14,239 bases of DNA, taken from Campylobacteraceae bacterium. Lineage in GTDB: Bacteria; Campylobacterota; Campylobacteria; Campylobacterales; Sulfurospirillaceae. Below the pieces are notes generated by a model. It did no database searches, was not told where the DNA came from, and worked only from the letters and a program-made list of their open reading frames with translations. Every line of letters begins with the position of its first letter. Position 1 is the first letter of the stretch. The DNA lies in NCBI GenBank assembly GCA_027013265.1, contig JALUXQ010000095.1, forward strand, positions 1-14,239, given 5' to 3'. Positions 1-6,834 of this stretch are shown here, in pieces. The translations under genes and the position numbers were made by a program.

Positions 1-768
1 TATCGTCACATCTTCACCCCTTAGTGCATCAAGTATATTTTGTGCATAATCATATAGTGAAATTGGTGTTTCATCTTTGTATTTTATACCGACTCCTCCA
101 CCGATGTCGAAAAACCTTATGTCTATGTTTGCTGATTTTAGACTTTTTAACAGATTTGCCATGACTGATGCAGCCTCTTTAAATGGCAGCGTCTCTACAA
201 TTTGACTGCCTATGTGATAGTGTATGCCAACAGGAGTAAGATTTTGGGACCTGTTTGCATAAAGATACATCCTTTTTGCACTTTGAATATCTACGCCAAA
301 TTTATTTTCATGGAGTCCTGTGGAGATATATGGATGAGTTTTTGGATCTATGTTTGGATTGACTCTTATACTGATTCTAGCACTCTTATTTAACTCTTTT
401 GCGATTGTTTCAACTCTTTGCATCTCCTCTTCGCTCTCAAGATTTAACATCAATATATCTTTTTGCAAAGCCTGAGATATTTCAGAATCTTTTTTGCCAA
501 CACCACTAAATATAATCTTATATTTATCAATTCCAGCCATCAATGCTCTATTTACCTCACCAATAGAGACACAATCACACCCTGAGCCCATACTCGCCAA
601 ATGTTTTAAAACAGACAGGTTTGAATTTGCCTTTACTGCATAGCAAATCATGGATTTTCTTGCCTTAAATGCCTCTTTTAAGTCGCTATAATTTTTTGTA
701 ATTTTATCAAAATCATACACATACAAAGGAGTATCATATTTATTAGAAAGTTCTTTAAACTCAATCAT
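1..768 (-). CDS. lysA: Diaminopimelate decarboxylase, N-terminal two thirds (cut by window edge)
   Basis: PLP-dependent decarboxylase that converts meso-diaminopimelate to L-lysine, the last step of lysine synthesis, in the cytoplasm. I translated it from the minus strand: 256 codons lie in the window, against about 400 for the family, so the C-terminal part with the second half of the active site is off the left edge. Visible landmarks of the alanine-racemase-like barrel are YAVKAN at residues 43-48 with the PLP lysine K46, SGVGK at 88-92, RVNPN at 135-139, HIGSQ at 185-189 and the phosphate-binding GGG at 223-225. The ATG at 768 has an AAGG a few bases upstream. The gene follows the LptF/G permease gene on the same strand after 79 bp, the order I recall for C. 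jejuni rplY-pth-Cj0313-lysA. Related ornithine/arginine decarboxylases share the fold, but the context and motifs favour LysA. Confidence 0.93.
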   Translation of the reverse strand, partial: MIEFKELSNKYDTPLYVYDFDKITKNYSDLKEAFKARKSMICYAVKANSNLSVLKHLASMGSGCDCVSIGEVNRALMAGIDKYKIIFSGVGKKDSEISQALQKDILMLNLESEEEMQRVETIAKELNKSARISIRVNPNIDPKTHPYISTGLHENKFGVDIQSAKRMYLYANRSQNLTPVGIHYHIGSQIVETLPFKEAASVMANLLKSLKSANIDIRFFDIGGGVGIKYKDETPISLYDYAQNILDALRGEDVTI

Positions 769-837
769 ATAAAACCTTATTTTTTAGTAGAGTCTATTTT
801 ATCCAAAAAATAAGAAAAAGAAAATTAAGAGAGTGAT

Positions 838-843
838 ATTATA
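838..843 (-). promoter_or_regulatory. Candidate -10 box for lysA
   Basis: A perfect TATAAT reads on the minus strand just downstream of the permease stop codon, about 70 bp before the lysA start. A second weaker candidate (TAAAAT, 796-801) lies closer. No clear -35 element is visible, which is common in Campylobacterota. The 79-bp gap has no convincing terminator hairpin, so lysA may be read both from here and from rplY. The leader is too short for a lysine riboswitch. Confidence 0.35.
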
Positions 844-847
844 AAAT

Positions 848-1906
848 TTACTCTTTAAAGTATGAATACAAAGAGGCGATGGATAGCATAGAGATTGGAA
901 GTACGATCGAAATCTCTGGCATCAAAACAGAACTTAATGCTAGTTTTGATAAAAGGAACAGAATTCCCCATACAATAATACCAACGAAAGAGAGTACAAA
1001 CGATGTAATAGTTAAATTATGGTACCTTGAAATCGTTGGCATCTTAACCATAAAAATTAAAATTAACAGGGGGGCAAAAAAAGGCAACAATAGTTGTGAA
1101 AATAATATCGTTTTAATGCGGCTTGTATCTAGCCCCTGTGCATCATAAAATTTTAAAGCATCAACAGCATCAAGTACAGAGAGGTTTACTTTTCCTTTAT
1201 AGATATTATCTATAATTTGAGGTCTAAAATCTTTCAAAGCCTCCATCTTATTAAATTTCTGGGAAAACAATCCTTTATCATCCAAAGTATCAACTTTTGG
1301 CTTTATTATCTTTTTAACACCGTATAAAATCCAATTTTTCTCCCTATAATAACCTTTTTTTGCAGATATGATAGAGATAATATCCCTATCTCTTACTCTA
1401 AAAATCTTTATATCACTAGCCTCTTTTCTTATGGGATCTAACTTCTTAAAATATATATATTCGTCTCCATTTTTCAAAAATAGATCTCTTGTTGTCGTAG
1501 AGGTTTGGTTAAACTTGAGTATATTCTCAATATACTCTCCTGCATATGAAAACTTTGTAAATGTTAATAAAATATATACAACAATTATAGATAAAGCTGT
1601 AAAAAATATAGGTTTTACAAAAGATTGTCTACTGATTCCAAATGCATACAGACTCACCAACTCATTCGATTTTATCATAGTGCTCACAGTAGCAACCATG
1701 GAAAAAATTACAGATAGAGGCAATACATAATTGATAGCATACATACCTTGAAACATCATATATAGAAGTTGCAAGTTTGCAGAGTTTGGTAGCTTTTTAT
1801 AAGTTGTCAAAAAATCAATACCAACATAAAAAATCTCAAGTGCTGACAGAATAATAAAGAAATTTTTTAAATATTGAAATATTAAATATCTATGATATGT
1901 TTTCAT
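848..1906 (-). CDS. LptF/LptG-family lipopolysaccharide export permease
   Basis: Inner-membrane permease subunit of the LptB2FG ABC exporter, which extracts lipopolysaccharide from the inner membrane and passes it to LptC/LptA. The 352 residues match the family length. Hydrophobic segments near residues 14-34, 57-77, 99-118, 266-288, 298-320 and 328-349 give the expected six membrane helices in two groups of three, with a hydrophilic, probably periplasmic domain at about 120-262. The cytoplasmic coupling-helix region after helix 2 reads NELVSLYAFG (81-90), like the conserved E-L-x-A-L-x-A-G pattern of YjgP/YjgQ proteins. The start ATG overlaps the pth stop as ATGA (1903-1906), so the two are probably translationally coupled. 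I cannot decide between LptF and LptG from sequence alone, so no symbol is given. Its partner subunit and LptB are not in the window. Confidence 0.88.
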   Translation of the reverse strand: MKTYHRYLIFQYLKNFFIILSALEIFYVGIDFLTTYKKLPNSANLQLLYMMFQGMYAINYVLPLSVIFSMVATVSTMIKSNELVSLYAFGISRQSFVKPIFFTALSIIVVYILLTFTKFSYAGEYIENILKFNQTSTTTRDLFLKNGDEYIYFKKLDPIRKEASDIKIFRVRDRDIISIISAKKGYYREKNWILYGVKKIIKPKVDTLDDKGLFSQKFNKMEALKDFRPQIIDNIYKGKVNLSVLDAVDALKFYDAQGLDTSRIKTILFSQLLLPFFAPLLILIFMVKMPTISRYHNLTITSFVLSFVGIIVWGILFLLSKLALSSVLMPEISIVLPISMLSIASLYSYFKE

Positions 1907-2454
1907 TCTATTTTCATTGTATATTTTTGTGCAACTTTTTCCAATTCTTCACTCAATAGTTCCATGCTTGCCATTTTTGCCATTTTAACCACATCGGCTA
2001 ATTTATCTTTTTGAGCGAACGAGAAATCAGACAAAACATGTGAGATTATCATATCCTTATTTTTAGGTTTACCTATACCAATTCTAACTCTTATGTAATC
2101 TTTTCCTATATGATTATCTATAGATTTAAGACCATTATGTCCACCATTTCCGCCACCAAATTTGAATCTTAAAGTTCCAAACTCTAGGTCTATATCATCA
2201 TGAATTATTATTGTTTTTGAAGGTGAAAAATAACTACTTACCGACTCAACACTCTCTCCAGACAGGTTCATAAAAGTCATAGGCTTTAAAAATAGTGTAT
2301 CTTTGTGTTTATACAGTTGCCCCTTGAAATTATTTTTATTGATAGAGGTGTGGGAGATGTCACCCAAAAGAGCATCTATAACCATAAAACCTACATTATG
2401 TCTGTTTTGTCTGTATCTCTCTTCTGGGTTACCAAGTCCTACAATTAGATTCAT
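1903..2454 (-). CDS. pth: Peptidyl-tRNA hydrolase
   Basis: Cleaves the ester bond of peptidyl-tRNAs that fall off the ribosome, so that tRNA is recycled; it acts in the cytoplasm. The 183 residues fit bacterial Pth. The N-terminal signature LIVGLGNP (3-10) is followed by RHNVGF (18-23) with the catalytic histidine H19. The other active-site positions known from E. coli Pth are present: N9, N63 in FMNLSG (61-66), D86 in HDD (85-87) and N107 in GGHNG (104-108). The ATG is 4 bp past the rplY stop and has only a weak Shine-Dalgarno, so translation probably depends on coupling to rplY. The 3' end overlaps the permease gene by 4 bp. The rplY-pth pairing is widespread in bacteria and supports the call. 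Confidence 0.97.
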   Translation of the reverse strand: MNLIVGLGNPEERYRQNRHNVGFMVIDALLGDISHTSINKNNFKGQLYKHKDTLFLKPMTFMNLSGESVESVSSYFSPSKTIIIHDDIDLEFGTLRFKFGGGNGGHNGLKSIDNHIGKDYIRVRIGIGKPKNKDMIISHVLSDFSFAQKDKLADVVKMAKMASMELLSEELEKVAQKYTMKIE

Positions 2455-2458
2455 AGAA

Positions 2459-2995
2459 TTACTTAGCTTTTATAACTCCAACTACAGCGATTCTATCTTC
2501 GTCCATCATTTTGATGTTGTCATCAGTTTTTATATCTCTAACCAAAATAGTGTCTCCAACATCCAAATCACTTACATCTAGAGTAAAGTTTTGCGGTAAA
2601 TCTTCAGCTTTACACTTAACACACAATCTCTTCTTGGAGTGTGCTAAAACACCTTTGTTTTTAAGTCCTTTTGGAGTACCTGTGGTCACCACTGGAACCA
2701 AATATTTTGACAAAACACCAGGAAGTGCAACTCTTAAATCAACATGTAAAAAAGTATTCTTTACAGGGTGCTTTTGATACTCTTGTATAACAACATTTAA
2801 CTCTTGGCCTCCAACTTTTACAGGAAATGCGAGTGTGTTTTTGTTTCTAACCGCTTTTACGAACTCATTTTGTTTAAATGCCGCATTGATATTTTCAATA
2901 CCTTTTCCGTAAATATTGGCAATTAGATATCCATCTCTTCTAAGCTCTTTAGTAGCTTGCTTTGTGATACTCTCTCTAACTATACCTTGTAACAT
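2459..2995 (-). CDS. rplY: 50S ribosomal protein bL25 (CTC/TL5 long form)
   Basis: Ribosomal protein that binds 5S rRNA in the central protuberance of the large subunit. At 178 residues it is the long, general-stress CTC/TL5 form, with an N-terminal 5S-binding domain (about 1-95, including GYLIANIYG at 22-30) and a C-terminal beta domain (about 100-178), not the short E. coli form of roughly 95 residues. The C-terminal domain holds a CVKC pair (125-128) whose role, if any, is unclear. The start ATG has AAGGA 5 nt upstream. It is the first gene of the rplY-pth-permease unit, 72 bp after the pilT stop, and a TATAAT lies in that gap, so it probably has its own promoter. Confidence 0.96.
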   Translation of the reverse strand: MLQGIVRESITKQATKELRRDGYLIANIYGKGIENINAAFKQNEFVKAVRNKNTLAFPVKVGGQELNVVIQEYQKHPVKNTFLHVDLRVALPGVLSKYLVPVVTTGTPKGLKNKGVLAHSKKRLCVKCKAEDLPQNFTLDVSDLDVGDTILVRDIKTDDNIKMMDEDRIAVVGVIKAK

Positions 2996-3014
2996 ATCTA
3001 TCCTTTTTGAAGTT

Positions 3015-3031
3015 AAGTGCTCTATGCACTT
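3015..3031 (-). other. Small hairpin in the putative rplY leader
   Basis: A perfect 6-bp inverted repeat (AAGTGC and GCACTT) with a 5-nt loop lies 20 bp before the rplY start, between the candidate -10 box and the Shine-Dalgarno. On the minus strand no T-run follows it, so it is not a good terminator for pilT. It could be a leader stem affecting rplY mRNA, but it is short and may be chance. Confidence 0.25.
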
Positions 3032-3045
3032 TTTATAAGCTGATA

Positions 3046-3051
3046 ATTATA
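3046..3051 (-). promoter_or_regulatory. Candidate -10 box for rplY operon
   Basis: A perfect TATAAT on the minus strand lies in the 72-bp gap between pilT and rplY. Transcription starting about 7 nt downstream would give a leader of roughly 40-45 nt that includes the small hairpin at 3015-3031. No clear -35 is visible. Confidence 0.45.
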
Positions 3052-3067
3052 CATAAACTAAACTAAA

Positions 3068-4258
3068 TTATTTCTTTAAGCCTATGATATCTTTATCCAC
3101 GATTGTATCTGCTTCATTTTGCTTTCTCTTTCTATGTGCAACATCTGCATCATAATAGTCAATATCCATAGCTAAATCATTCCTACTAGTTGCATTTTGC
3201 AGTGCCTCTTCTTCAGAAATTTTCCCTGCCGCATACAGAGATAAAAGAGACTGATCAAAAGTTTGACACTTATATACATCCTTTCCTTCTTTTATGGCGT
3301 CTGTGATTTCAGCATCTCTTCCTTCAAGTATCAGATTTTCTATTCTGGCATTTTTCACCAAAATCTCTACAGCTGCTGTTCGTTTTCCATCAATCGTCCT
3401 AACCAGTCTTTGAGAAACCACACCTTGTAGTGTTGAAGATAGTGACATTTTTATCCTGTTTTGCTCACTTCCTGGGAACATTCCTAGTATCCTGCCAATC
3501 GTCTCCTTTGCATCAACCGTATGCAAAGTGGAAAGAACTAGGTGACCAGTTTCAGCCGCATGCATGGCAGTCTCTATGGTCTCTAAGTCCCTCATTTCAC
3601 CAACCAAAATGACATCAGGGTCTTCTCTTAGGGCAGCTCTTAGGGAGTCTGCAAAAGAGATAGCGTCTTGACCTACGGCTCTTTGGTTGATAATAGATTT
3701 ATCGTCCTTATAAACAAACTCCACTGGGTCTTCTATAGTTATTATATGCTTTGATGCTTCTTGATTTATACTATTTATCATAGCAGCCAAAGTTGTGGTT
3801 TTTCCACTTCCTGTTGGACCTGTTACCAAAATTAAACCTCTAGGTATTGCACAAAAAGAGTGTAGTACATCTGGAAGCTCTAACGTCTCGAGAGTAGGTA
3901 AACTTGTCGGTATCGTTCTAAAGACTGCTGAAATTCCATCAACTTGAAAAAATACATTAACCCTAAACCTGTAGTTATCATTTAACTTAAATGTAAAATC
4001 CAAGTTTTTAGCTTCAACTAAATCTTGAAATCTTGATCTTAGAAGTTCTTTCGCTAACATCAAACTATCTTCGTGTGTTATAATCTCTTTAGATAATGGC
4101 ACAATACGACCATTAATCCTACCTCTTATATTTGAGCCACTTTTTACATGTAAATCACTTCCATTTAGTTCTACTAATTTACTTAGATAAAACTTTAGCT
4201 TTTTAGTCATCTCAAAAGTCAATCTATCAATATCGACATCATACTTTTTATCTTGCAT
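3068..4258 (-). CDS. pilT: PilT-type type IV pilus retraction ATPase
   Basis: Hexameric secretion-superfamily ATPase that drives retraction of type IV pili at the cytoplasmic face of the inner membrane, giving twitching motility or DNA uptake. The N-terminal domain holds SDLHVKSG (34-41), typical of PilT. The core has Walker A GPTGSGKT (147-154), an Asp box around ITIEDPVEF (173-181), Walker B DVILVGEMRD (215-224) and a His box GHLVLSTLHT (238-247). The tetracysteine zinc motif of PilB/GspE extension ATPases is absent, so PilT or PilU is the better call. At 396 residues it is somewhat longer than typical PilT (about 345-370); the excess is mainly a charged C-terminal tail after about residue 360. 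It starts at ATG with GGGGAG upstream, 15 bp after tal. No other pilus gene is in the window. Confidence 0.9.
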   Translation of the reverse strand: MQDKKYDVDIDRLTFEMTKKLKFYLSKLVELNGSDLHVKSGSNIRGRINGRIVPLSKEIITHEDSLMLAKELLRSRFQDLVEAKNLDFTFKLNDNYRFRVNVFFQVDGISAVFRTIPTSLPTLETLELPDVLHSFCAIPRGLILVTGPTGSGKTTTLAAMINSINQEASKHIITIEDPVEFVYKDDKSIINQRAVGQDAISFADSLRAALREDPDVILVGEMRDLETIETAMHAAETGHLVLSTLHTVDAKETIGRILGMFPGSEQNRIKMSLSSTLQGVVSQRLVRTIDGKRTAAVEILVKNARIENLILEGRDAEITDAIKEGKDVYKCQTFDQSLLSLYAAGKISEEEALQNATSRNDLAMDIDYYDADVAHRKRKQNEADTIVDKDIIGLKK

Positions 4259-4273
4259 AATAAAATCTCCCCT

Positions 4274-5260
4274 CTAAGCTAGCGTATCTAAAATTTCTTT
4301 AAAAGCACTTTTAAAAGAGACTACCCCCTCTTGCATCAATTCCTCATAAACCTTTTCTATATCGATCTTTTTTATCTTTAATTGCTCAAAAAAGGCATCT
4401 ACACACTTCTGTTTTTTTATCTCTTTTAACTTCTCTTTTGAGTTTACAAAATATTTTATCGTGTTAAGCGGAGCTGTATTTATTGAATTTTTACAAAGCA
4501 GCTCTTCTATATAGTAGTCTGCCTCTAGATTATCACCTTTTACACCTGTGCTTGCAAAAAGACATCTGACATTTTCTAAGCCAAAATTTTCAATCAAATC
4601 GTAGATTTTTAGAGCATTATATATGCCGGTTTTTGCTGTCGGCAAGCCCATCTCTTCTAGTTTGGCATCTAATTTTCTATCAAACCTGCTGACAAATACG
4701 CTAATAACAGCATTTGGCACTATTTTGTTTTTACACTTATCGCTACCCTTTTTAAAAGCATCAAGGCATTTTTGGGCTTGAGTAGGAGAAAAAATCAGTG
4801 TAGCATTTACATTTATTCCCTCCTCAAGTAGCACCTCCATAGCTTCATATCCACTATCTGTTGCTGGTACCTTAATCATGACATTTGGCATGCCAATCTT
4901 TTCATATAGTCTTTTTCCCTCTTTAATTGTAGCTATTGCATCATCACACAGAAATGGATCAACCTCTATACTTATAAATCCATCATCTCCATTTTCGTAT
5001 AGCGGGAGTAGCTTTTGGGCTGCTTTTTTTATATCTTTTACAGCTATTGCTTCATATATATCTTTTGGATTTTTCCCTTTTAACTCTTTTATATCCTCTT
5101 TATAAGCTTGGGAAGTAAGTATGGCTGATTTAAAGATAGCGGGATTACTTGTCGCTCCATTGATTGTACCCTCTCTTATCAAATCTACAAACTCATCATC
5201 TAAAAAACTTCGCTCAACAAAATCACACCAAAGTGAAAATTTTAAATCCTCTATATACAC
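4274..5260 (-). CDS. tal: Transaldolase
   Basis: Transfers a dihydroxyacetone unit between sugar phosphates (sedoheptulose-7-P and glyceraldehyde-3-P to erythrose-4-P and fructose-6-P) in the non-oxidative pentose phosphate pathway, in the cytoplasm. The 328 residues show the barrel landmarks: TSNPAIF at 37-43 and NVMIKVPAT at 126-134, where K130 is the Schiff-base lysine; NATLIFS (152-158) and the phosphate-site region near SRFDRK (191-196) follow. It belongs to the longer bacterial transaldolase group, not the roughly 215-residue fructose-6-phosphate aldolase/TalC group. The start is GTG at 5260, supported by GAGGAG six bases upstream, inside the serB coding region; the two genes overlap by 10 bp. 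pilT follows after 15 bp. The tal-serB order is as I recall for C. jejuni Cj0281c-Cj0282c. Confidence 0.95.
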   Translation of the reverse strand: MYIEDLKFSLWCDFVERSFLDDEFVDLIREGTINGATSNPAIFKSAILTSQAYKEDIKELKGKNPKDIYEAIAVKDIKKAAQKLLPLYENGDDGFISIEVDPFLCDDAIATIKEGKRLYEKIGMPNVMIKVPATDSGYEAMEVLLEEGINVNATLIFSPTQAQKCLDAFKKGSDKCKNKIVPNAVISVFVSRFDRKLDAKLEEMGLPTAKTGIYNALKIYDLIENFGLENVRCLFASTGVKGDNLEADYYIEELLCKNSINTAPLNTIKYFVNSKEKLKEIKKQKCVDAFFEQLKIKKIDIEKVYEELMQEGVVSFKSAFKEILDTLA

Positions 5261-5880
5261 TTGTCACTCCTCAAAATTTTTGTCAAATCTTTCTCTTCTA
5301 TCACTATATTTGCCTCTTTTTTTAGAGCATCTTTGGCACAAAAAGCAACTCTAGTATCGGCAAATTTAAACATGGACAAATCATTTGCTCCATCACCTAC
5401 GACCATAGTATCATTTCTACTAATTTTTAGTAAATATTGCAATCTTTGGAGCATATCACCTTTTGAAAATCCAAACATCATCTCTCCACCGACACTTCCT
5501 GTTAAGTATCCATCTTTTGCATGTAAAATATTTGAAAAATCGACATCATATCCTAGTATATCTTTTGCATGGGTTGTTGCATTTCTAAAGCCACCACTAA
5601 ATACTATAACTTTATAACCCCTCTTCTTTAGCTCTTTTATAGTCTCTTTGGCTCCTGGCATATAGGGCAAATTATGACAAATCTCATCAACTTGTTGCTC
5701 TCTTAAACCCTCTAAATACTTCACTCTTGTTGTTAAACTCTCATAAAAATCTATCTTACCCTGCATGGCTTGCTCTGTGATTTGTGCAACTTTATCCTTT
5801 AGCCCCAACTCAAGTGCTAAAAAATCTATGGTTTCGCCATCCATCAAAGTAGAATCAAAATCAAAAACGCATAATTTCAC
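5251..5880 (-). CDS. serB: Phosphoserine phosphatase (HAD superfamily)
   Basis: Dephosphorylates L-phosphoserine to serine, the last step of serine synthesis, in the cytoplasm. The 209 residues carry all HAD motifs: motif I FDFDST (6-11) with nucleophile D7 and general acid D9, motif II S95 in FSGGF (94-98), motif III K140, and motif IV GDGANDLSM (162-170) with D163 and D167. A cap insert lies at about 15-75 with E16 following the DG pair, as in SerB. The protein lacks the N-terminal ACT-like extension of E. coli SerB, so it is the compact form. It starts at GTG (5880) with AAAGGA six bases upstream, and its end overlaps tal by 10 bp. It is the first gene of the serB-tal-pilT unit, divergent from the RRM gene. 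Confidence 0.93.
   Translation of the reverse strand: MKLCVFDFDSTLMDGETIDFLALELGLKDKVAQITEQAMQGKIDFYESLTTRVKYLEGLREQQVDEICHNLPYMPGAKETIKELKKRGYKVIVFSGGFRNATTHAKDILGYDVDFSNILHAKDGYLTGSVGGEMMFGFSKGDMLQRLQYLLKISRNDTMVVGDGANDLSMFKFADTRVAFCAKDALKKEANIVIEEKDLTKILRSDKCI
5267..5272 (-). promoter_or_regulatory. Shine-Dalgarno that fixes the GTG start of tal
   Basis: GAGGAG on the minus strand, six bases before GTG at 5260 and inside the 3' end of serB. It is a near-consensus ribosome binding site and supports the GTG start. Confidence 0.75.
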
Positions 5881-5886
5881 TTTATA

Positions 5887-5892
5887 TCCTTT
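5887..5892 (-). promoter_or_regulatory. Shine-Dalgarno that fixes the GTG start of serB
   Basis: AAAGGA on the minus strand, six bases before the GTG at 5880. The HAD nucleophile sits only seven codons in, so a start further downstream is not possible. Confidence 0.7.
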
Positions 5893-5956
5893 GTTACATC
5901 ATACAAGAAATCAATTTATATTCTTATAAAAACGCATAAATATTTTTATATTTTGG

Positions 5957-5975
5957 AATATTATAGTATAATATT
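5957..5975. promoter_or_regulatory. Palindromic divergent -10 region between serB and the RRM gene
   Basis: The 19-bp sequence AATATTATAGTATAATATT is a perfect inverted repeat of 9-bp arms around a central G. It contains TATAAT on the plus strand (5967-5972), 57 bp before the RRM start, and TATAAT on the minus strand (5960-5965), about 80 bp before the serB start. The surrounding 149-bp gap is very AT-rich and has no clear -35 on either side. It could be two back-to-back promoters sharing one melting region, or an operator. Other weaker -10-like hexamers lie nearby, so actual start sites are uncertain. Confidence 0.55.
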
Positions 5976-6029
5976 TGCCTTAGTATATTTTTATCAAAAA
6001 ATATAAAATTATTTAAAGGACAAGACAAG

Positions 6030-6308
6030 ATGCAAATTTATGTTGGAAATATTTCCTATGCAACAACGCCAGAGAGTTTAGAGACCCTATTTGGCCAGTA
6101 CGGCGAAGTTGAATCTGTGAAACTAATCACAGACAGAGAGACAGGTAGAGCAAAAGGCTTTGGATTTATTACTATGAATGATGATAGTGCAGCCCAAACT
6201 GCAATAGAAGAGCTTAATGAAAAAGAATTTGAAGGCAGAACTCTTAGAATTAACGAAGCTAGACCAAGAGAAGAGAGACCACAAAGAAGTTTTAACAATA
6301 GATTTTAA
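6030..6308 (+). CDS. Single-RRM RNA-binding protein
   Basis: Small cytoplasmic protein of 92 residues made almost wholly of one RNA-recognition motif, like the short RRM proteins of cyanobacteria and Helicobacter (HP0827). RNP2 is IYVGNI (3-8) and RNP1 is KGFGFITM (42-49). The aromatic residues Y4, F44 and F46 that stack on bases are present; the last RNP1 position is methionine instead of the usual aromatic, which I recall in other epsilonproteobacterial members. After the RRM (ending about residue 77) comes a short Arg-rich tail, RPREERPQRSFNNRF (78-92). The ATG has AAAGGA nine bases upstream, and a TATAAT lies 57 bp upstream. It is monocistronic, divergent from serB and convergent with cheW, and ends at a shared terminator. 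The RNA target is unknown; a role in cold or stress physiology would be a guess. Confidence 0.93.
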   Translation: MQIYVGNISYATTPESLETLFGQYGEVESVKLITDRETGRAKGFGFITMNDDSAAQTAIEELNEKEFEGRTLRINEARPREERPQRSFNNRF

Positions 6309-6320
6309 TATAGTAGATTT

Positions 6321-6351
6321 AAAAAAAGGGGCTTCTCAGAAGTCCCTTTTT
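6321..6351. terminator. Bidirectional intrinsic terminator shared by the RRM gene and cheW
   Basis: Arms at 6323-6335 and 6339-6351 pair over 13 bp (AAAAAGGGGCTTC with GAAGTCCCTTTTT, one G-U wobble) with a 3-nt loop. The plus strand ends in five T's and the minus strand in seven, so it can stop transcription from both sides. The loop (6336-6338) is the cheW TGA stop codon, and the last cheW codons form one arm. Confidence 0.88.
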
Positions 6352-6830
6352 AATAGTGCCTCAACTTTCAAAATAGTCAACATACTATCATCTCGTTTTC
6401 CAACTCCATATATCATACCTTTGTCTGTATTTATAGTCTCTGGTGGCGGAGAAATTCTGCTTCTATTTAGACGAATCGCCTCTGTAAGCCTATCTATAAC
6501 AAATCCTGCCGTATTATTCTCCCCTTTTAACACTATATATCTAGTCTCTTCAGTTTGGTTAACCATTTCTATATTAAACTTTTTTCTTAGATTAATCAAA
6601 GGAATCACATCGCCTCGAAGATTGAAAACACCTAGTACATAGTCTGGCACCTGGGGCACTCTCGTGTAGTCTATAGGCTTGATTATCTCTTGAATATTTA
6701 AAATAGGTATAGCATACTCTTCATTTCCAATGATAAATCCAACTAGCTGAACTATATCCTCTTCTATTTTTTCTGGCTCTTCAATCTGTTGTTGTTGCTT
6801 TTTCAAGACTTGACTTAATTTATCATTCAT
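6336..6830 (-). CDS. cheW: Chemotaxis coupling protein CheW
   Basis: Adaptor that links chemoreceptors to the CheA kinase in signalling arrays at the inner membrane. The 164 residues have one CheW domain at about 26-162, after a 25-residue polar, Gln-rich N-terminal extension (QQQQ at 12-15). The conserved loop VFNLRGDVIPLINLR (68-82) contains R72 in the NLRG motif, which matches the receptor-contact arginine region of E. coli CheW. There is no receiver domain, so it is not a second CheV. The ATG lies 4 bp beyond the cheA stop, and its Shine-Dalgarno (GGAG) is in the last cheA codons, so expression is probably coupled. It is the last gene of the operon, and its stop codon sits in the loop of the terminator. 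Confidence 0.95.
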   Translation of the reverse strand: MNDKLSQVLKKQQQQIEEPEKIEEDIVQLVGFIIGNEEYAIPILNIQEIIKPIDYTRVPQVPDYVLGVFNLRGDVIPLINLRKKFNIEMVNQTEETRYIVLKGENNTAGFVIDRLTEAIRLNRSRISPPPETINTDKGMIYGVGKRDDSMLTILKVEALLKRDF

Positions 6831-6834
6831 TCTT

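Noticed and set aside
769..847. Lysine riboswitch before lysA
   Set aside because: The gap is only 79 bp and AT-rich with no multi-helix fold; known lysine riboswitches are far longer.
1368..1730. Plus-strand open frame of 120 codons opposite the permease gene
   Set aside because: It lies wholly antisense to a well-supported membrane protein gene, has no good Shine-Dalgarno, and its hydrophobic make-up mirrors the gene on the other strand.
3015..3036. Plus-strand hairpin plus T-run as an intrinsic terminator
   Set aside because: On the plus strand it has T's after it, but no plus-strand gene precedes it; on the minus strand there is no T-run for pilT.
3068..4258. PilB/GspE extension ATPase as identity of the secretion ATPase
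   Set aside because: No tetracysteine zinc motif and no long N-terminal domain; GEMRD and the His box fit PilT.
5261..5617. Plus-strand open frame of 118 codons opposite serB
   Set aside because: Shadow of the complete HAD phosphatase frame with all motifs on the minus strand.
6217..6642. Plus-strand open frame of 141 codons starting inside the RRM gene
   Set aside because: It begins out of frame in the RRM coding region, runs through the terminator and continues antisense to cheW. No ribosome binding site or recognisable domain.
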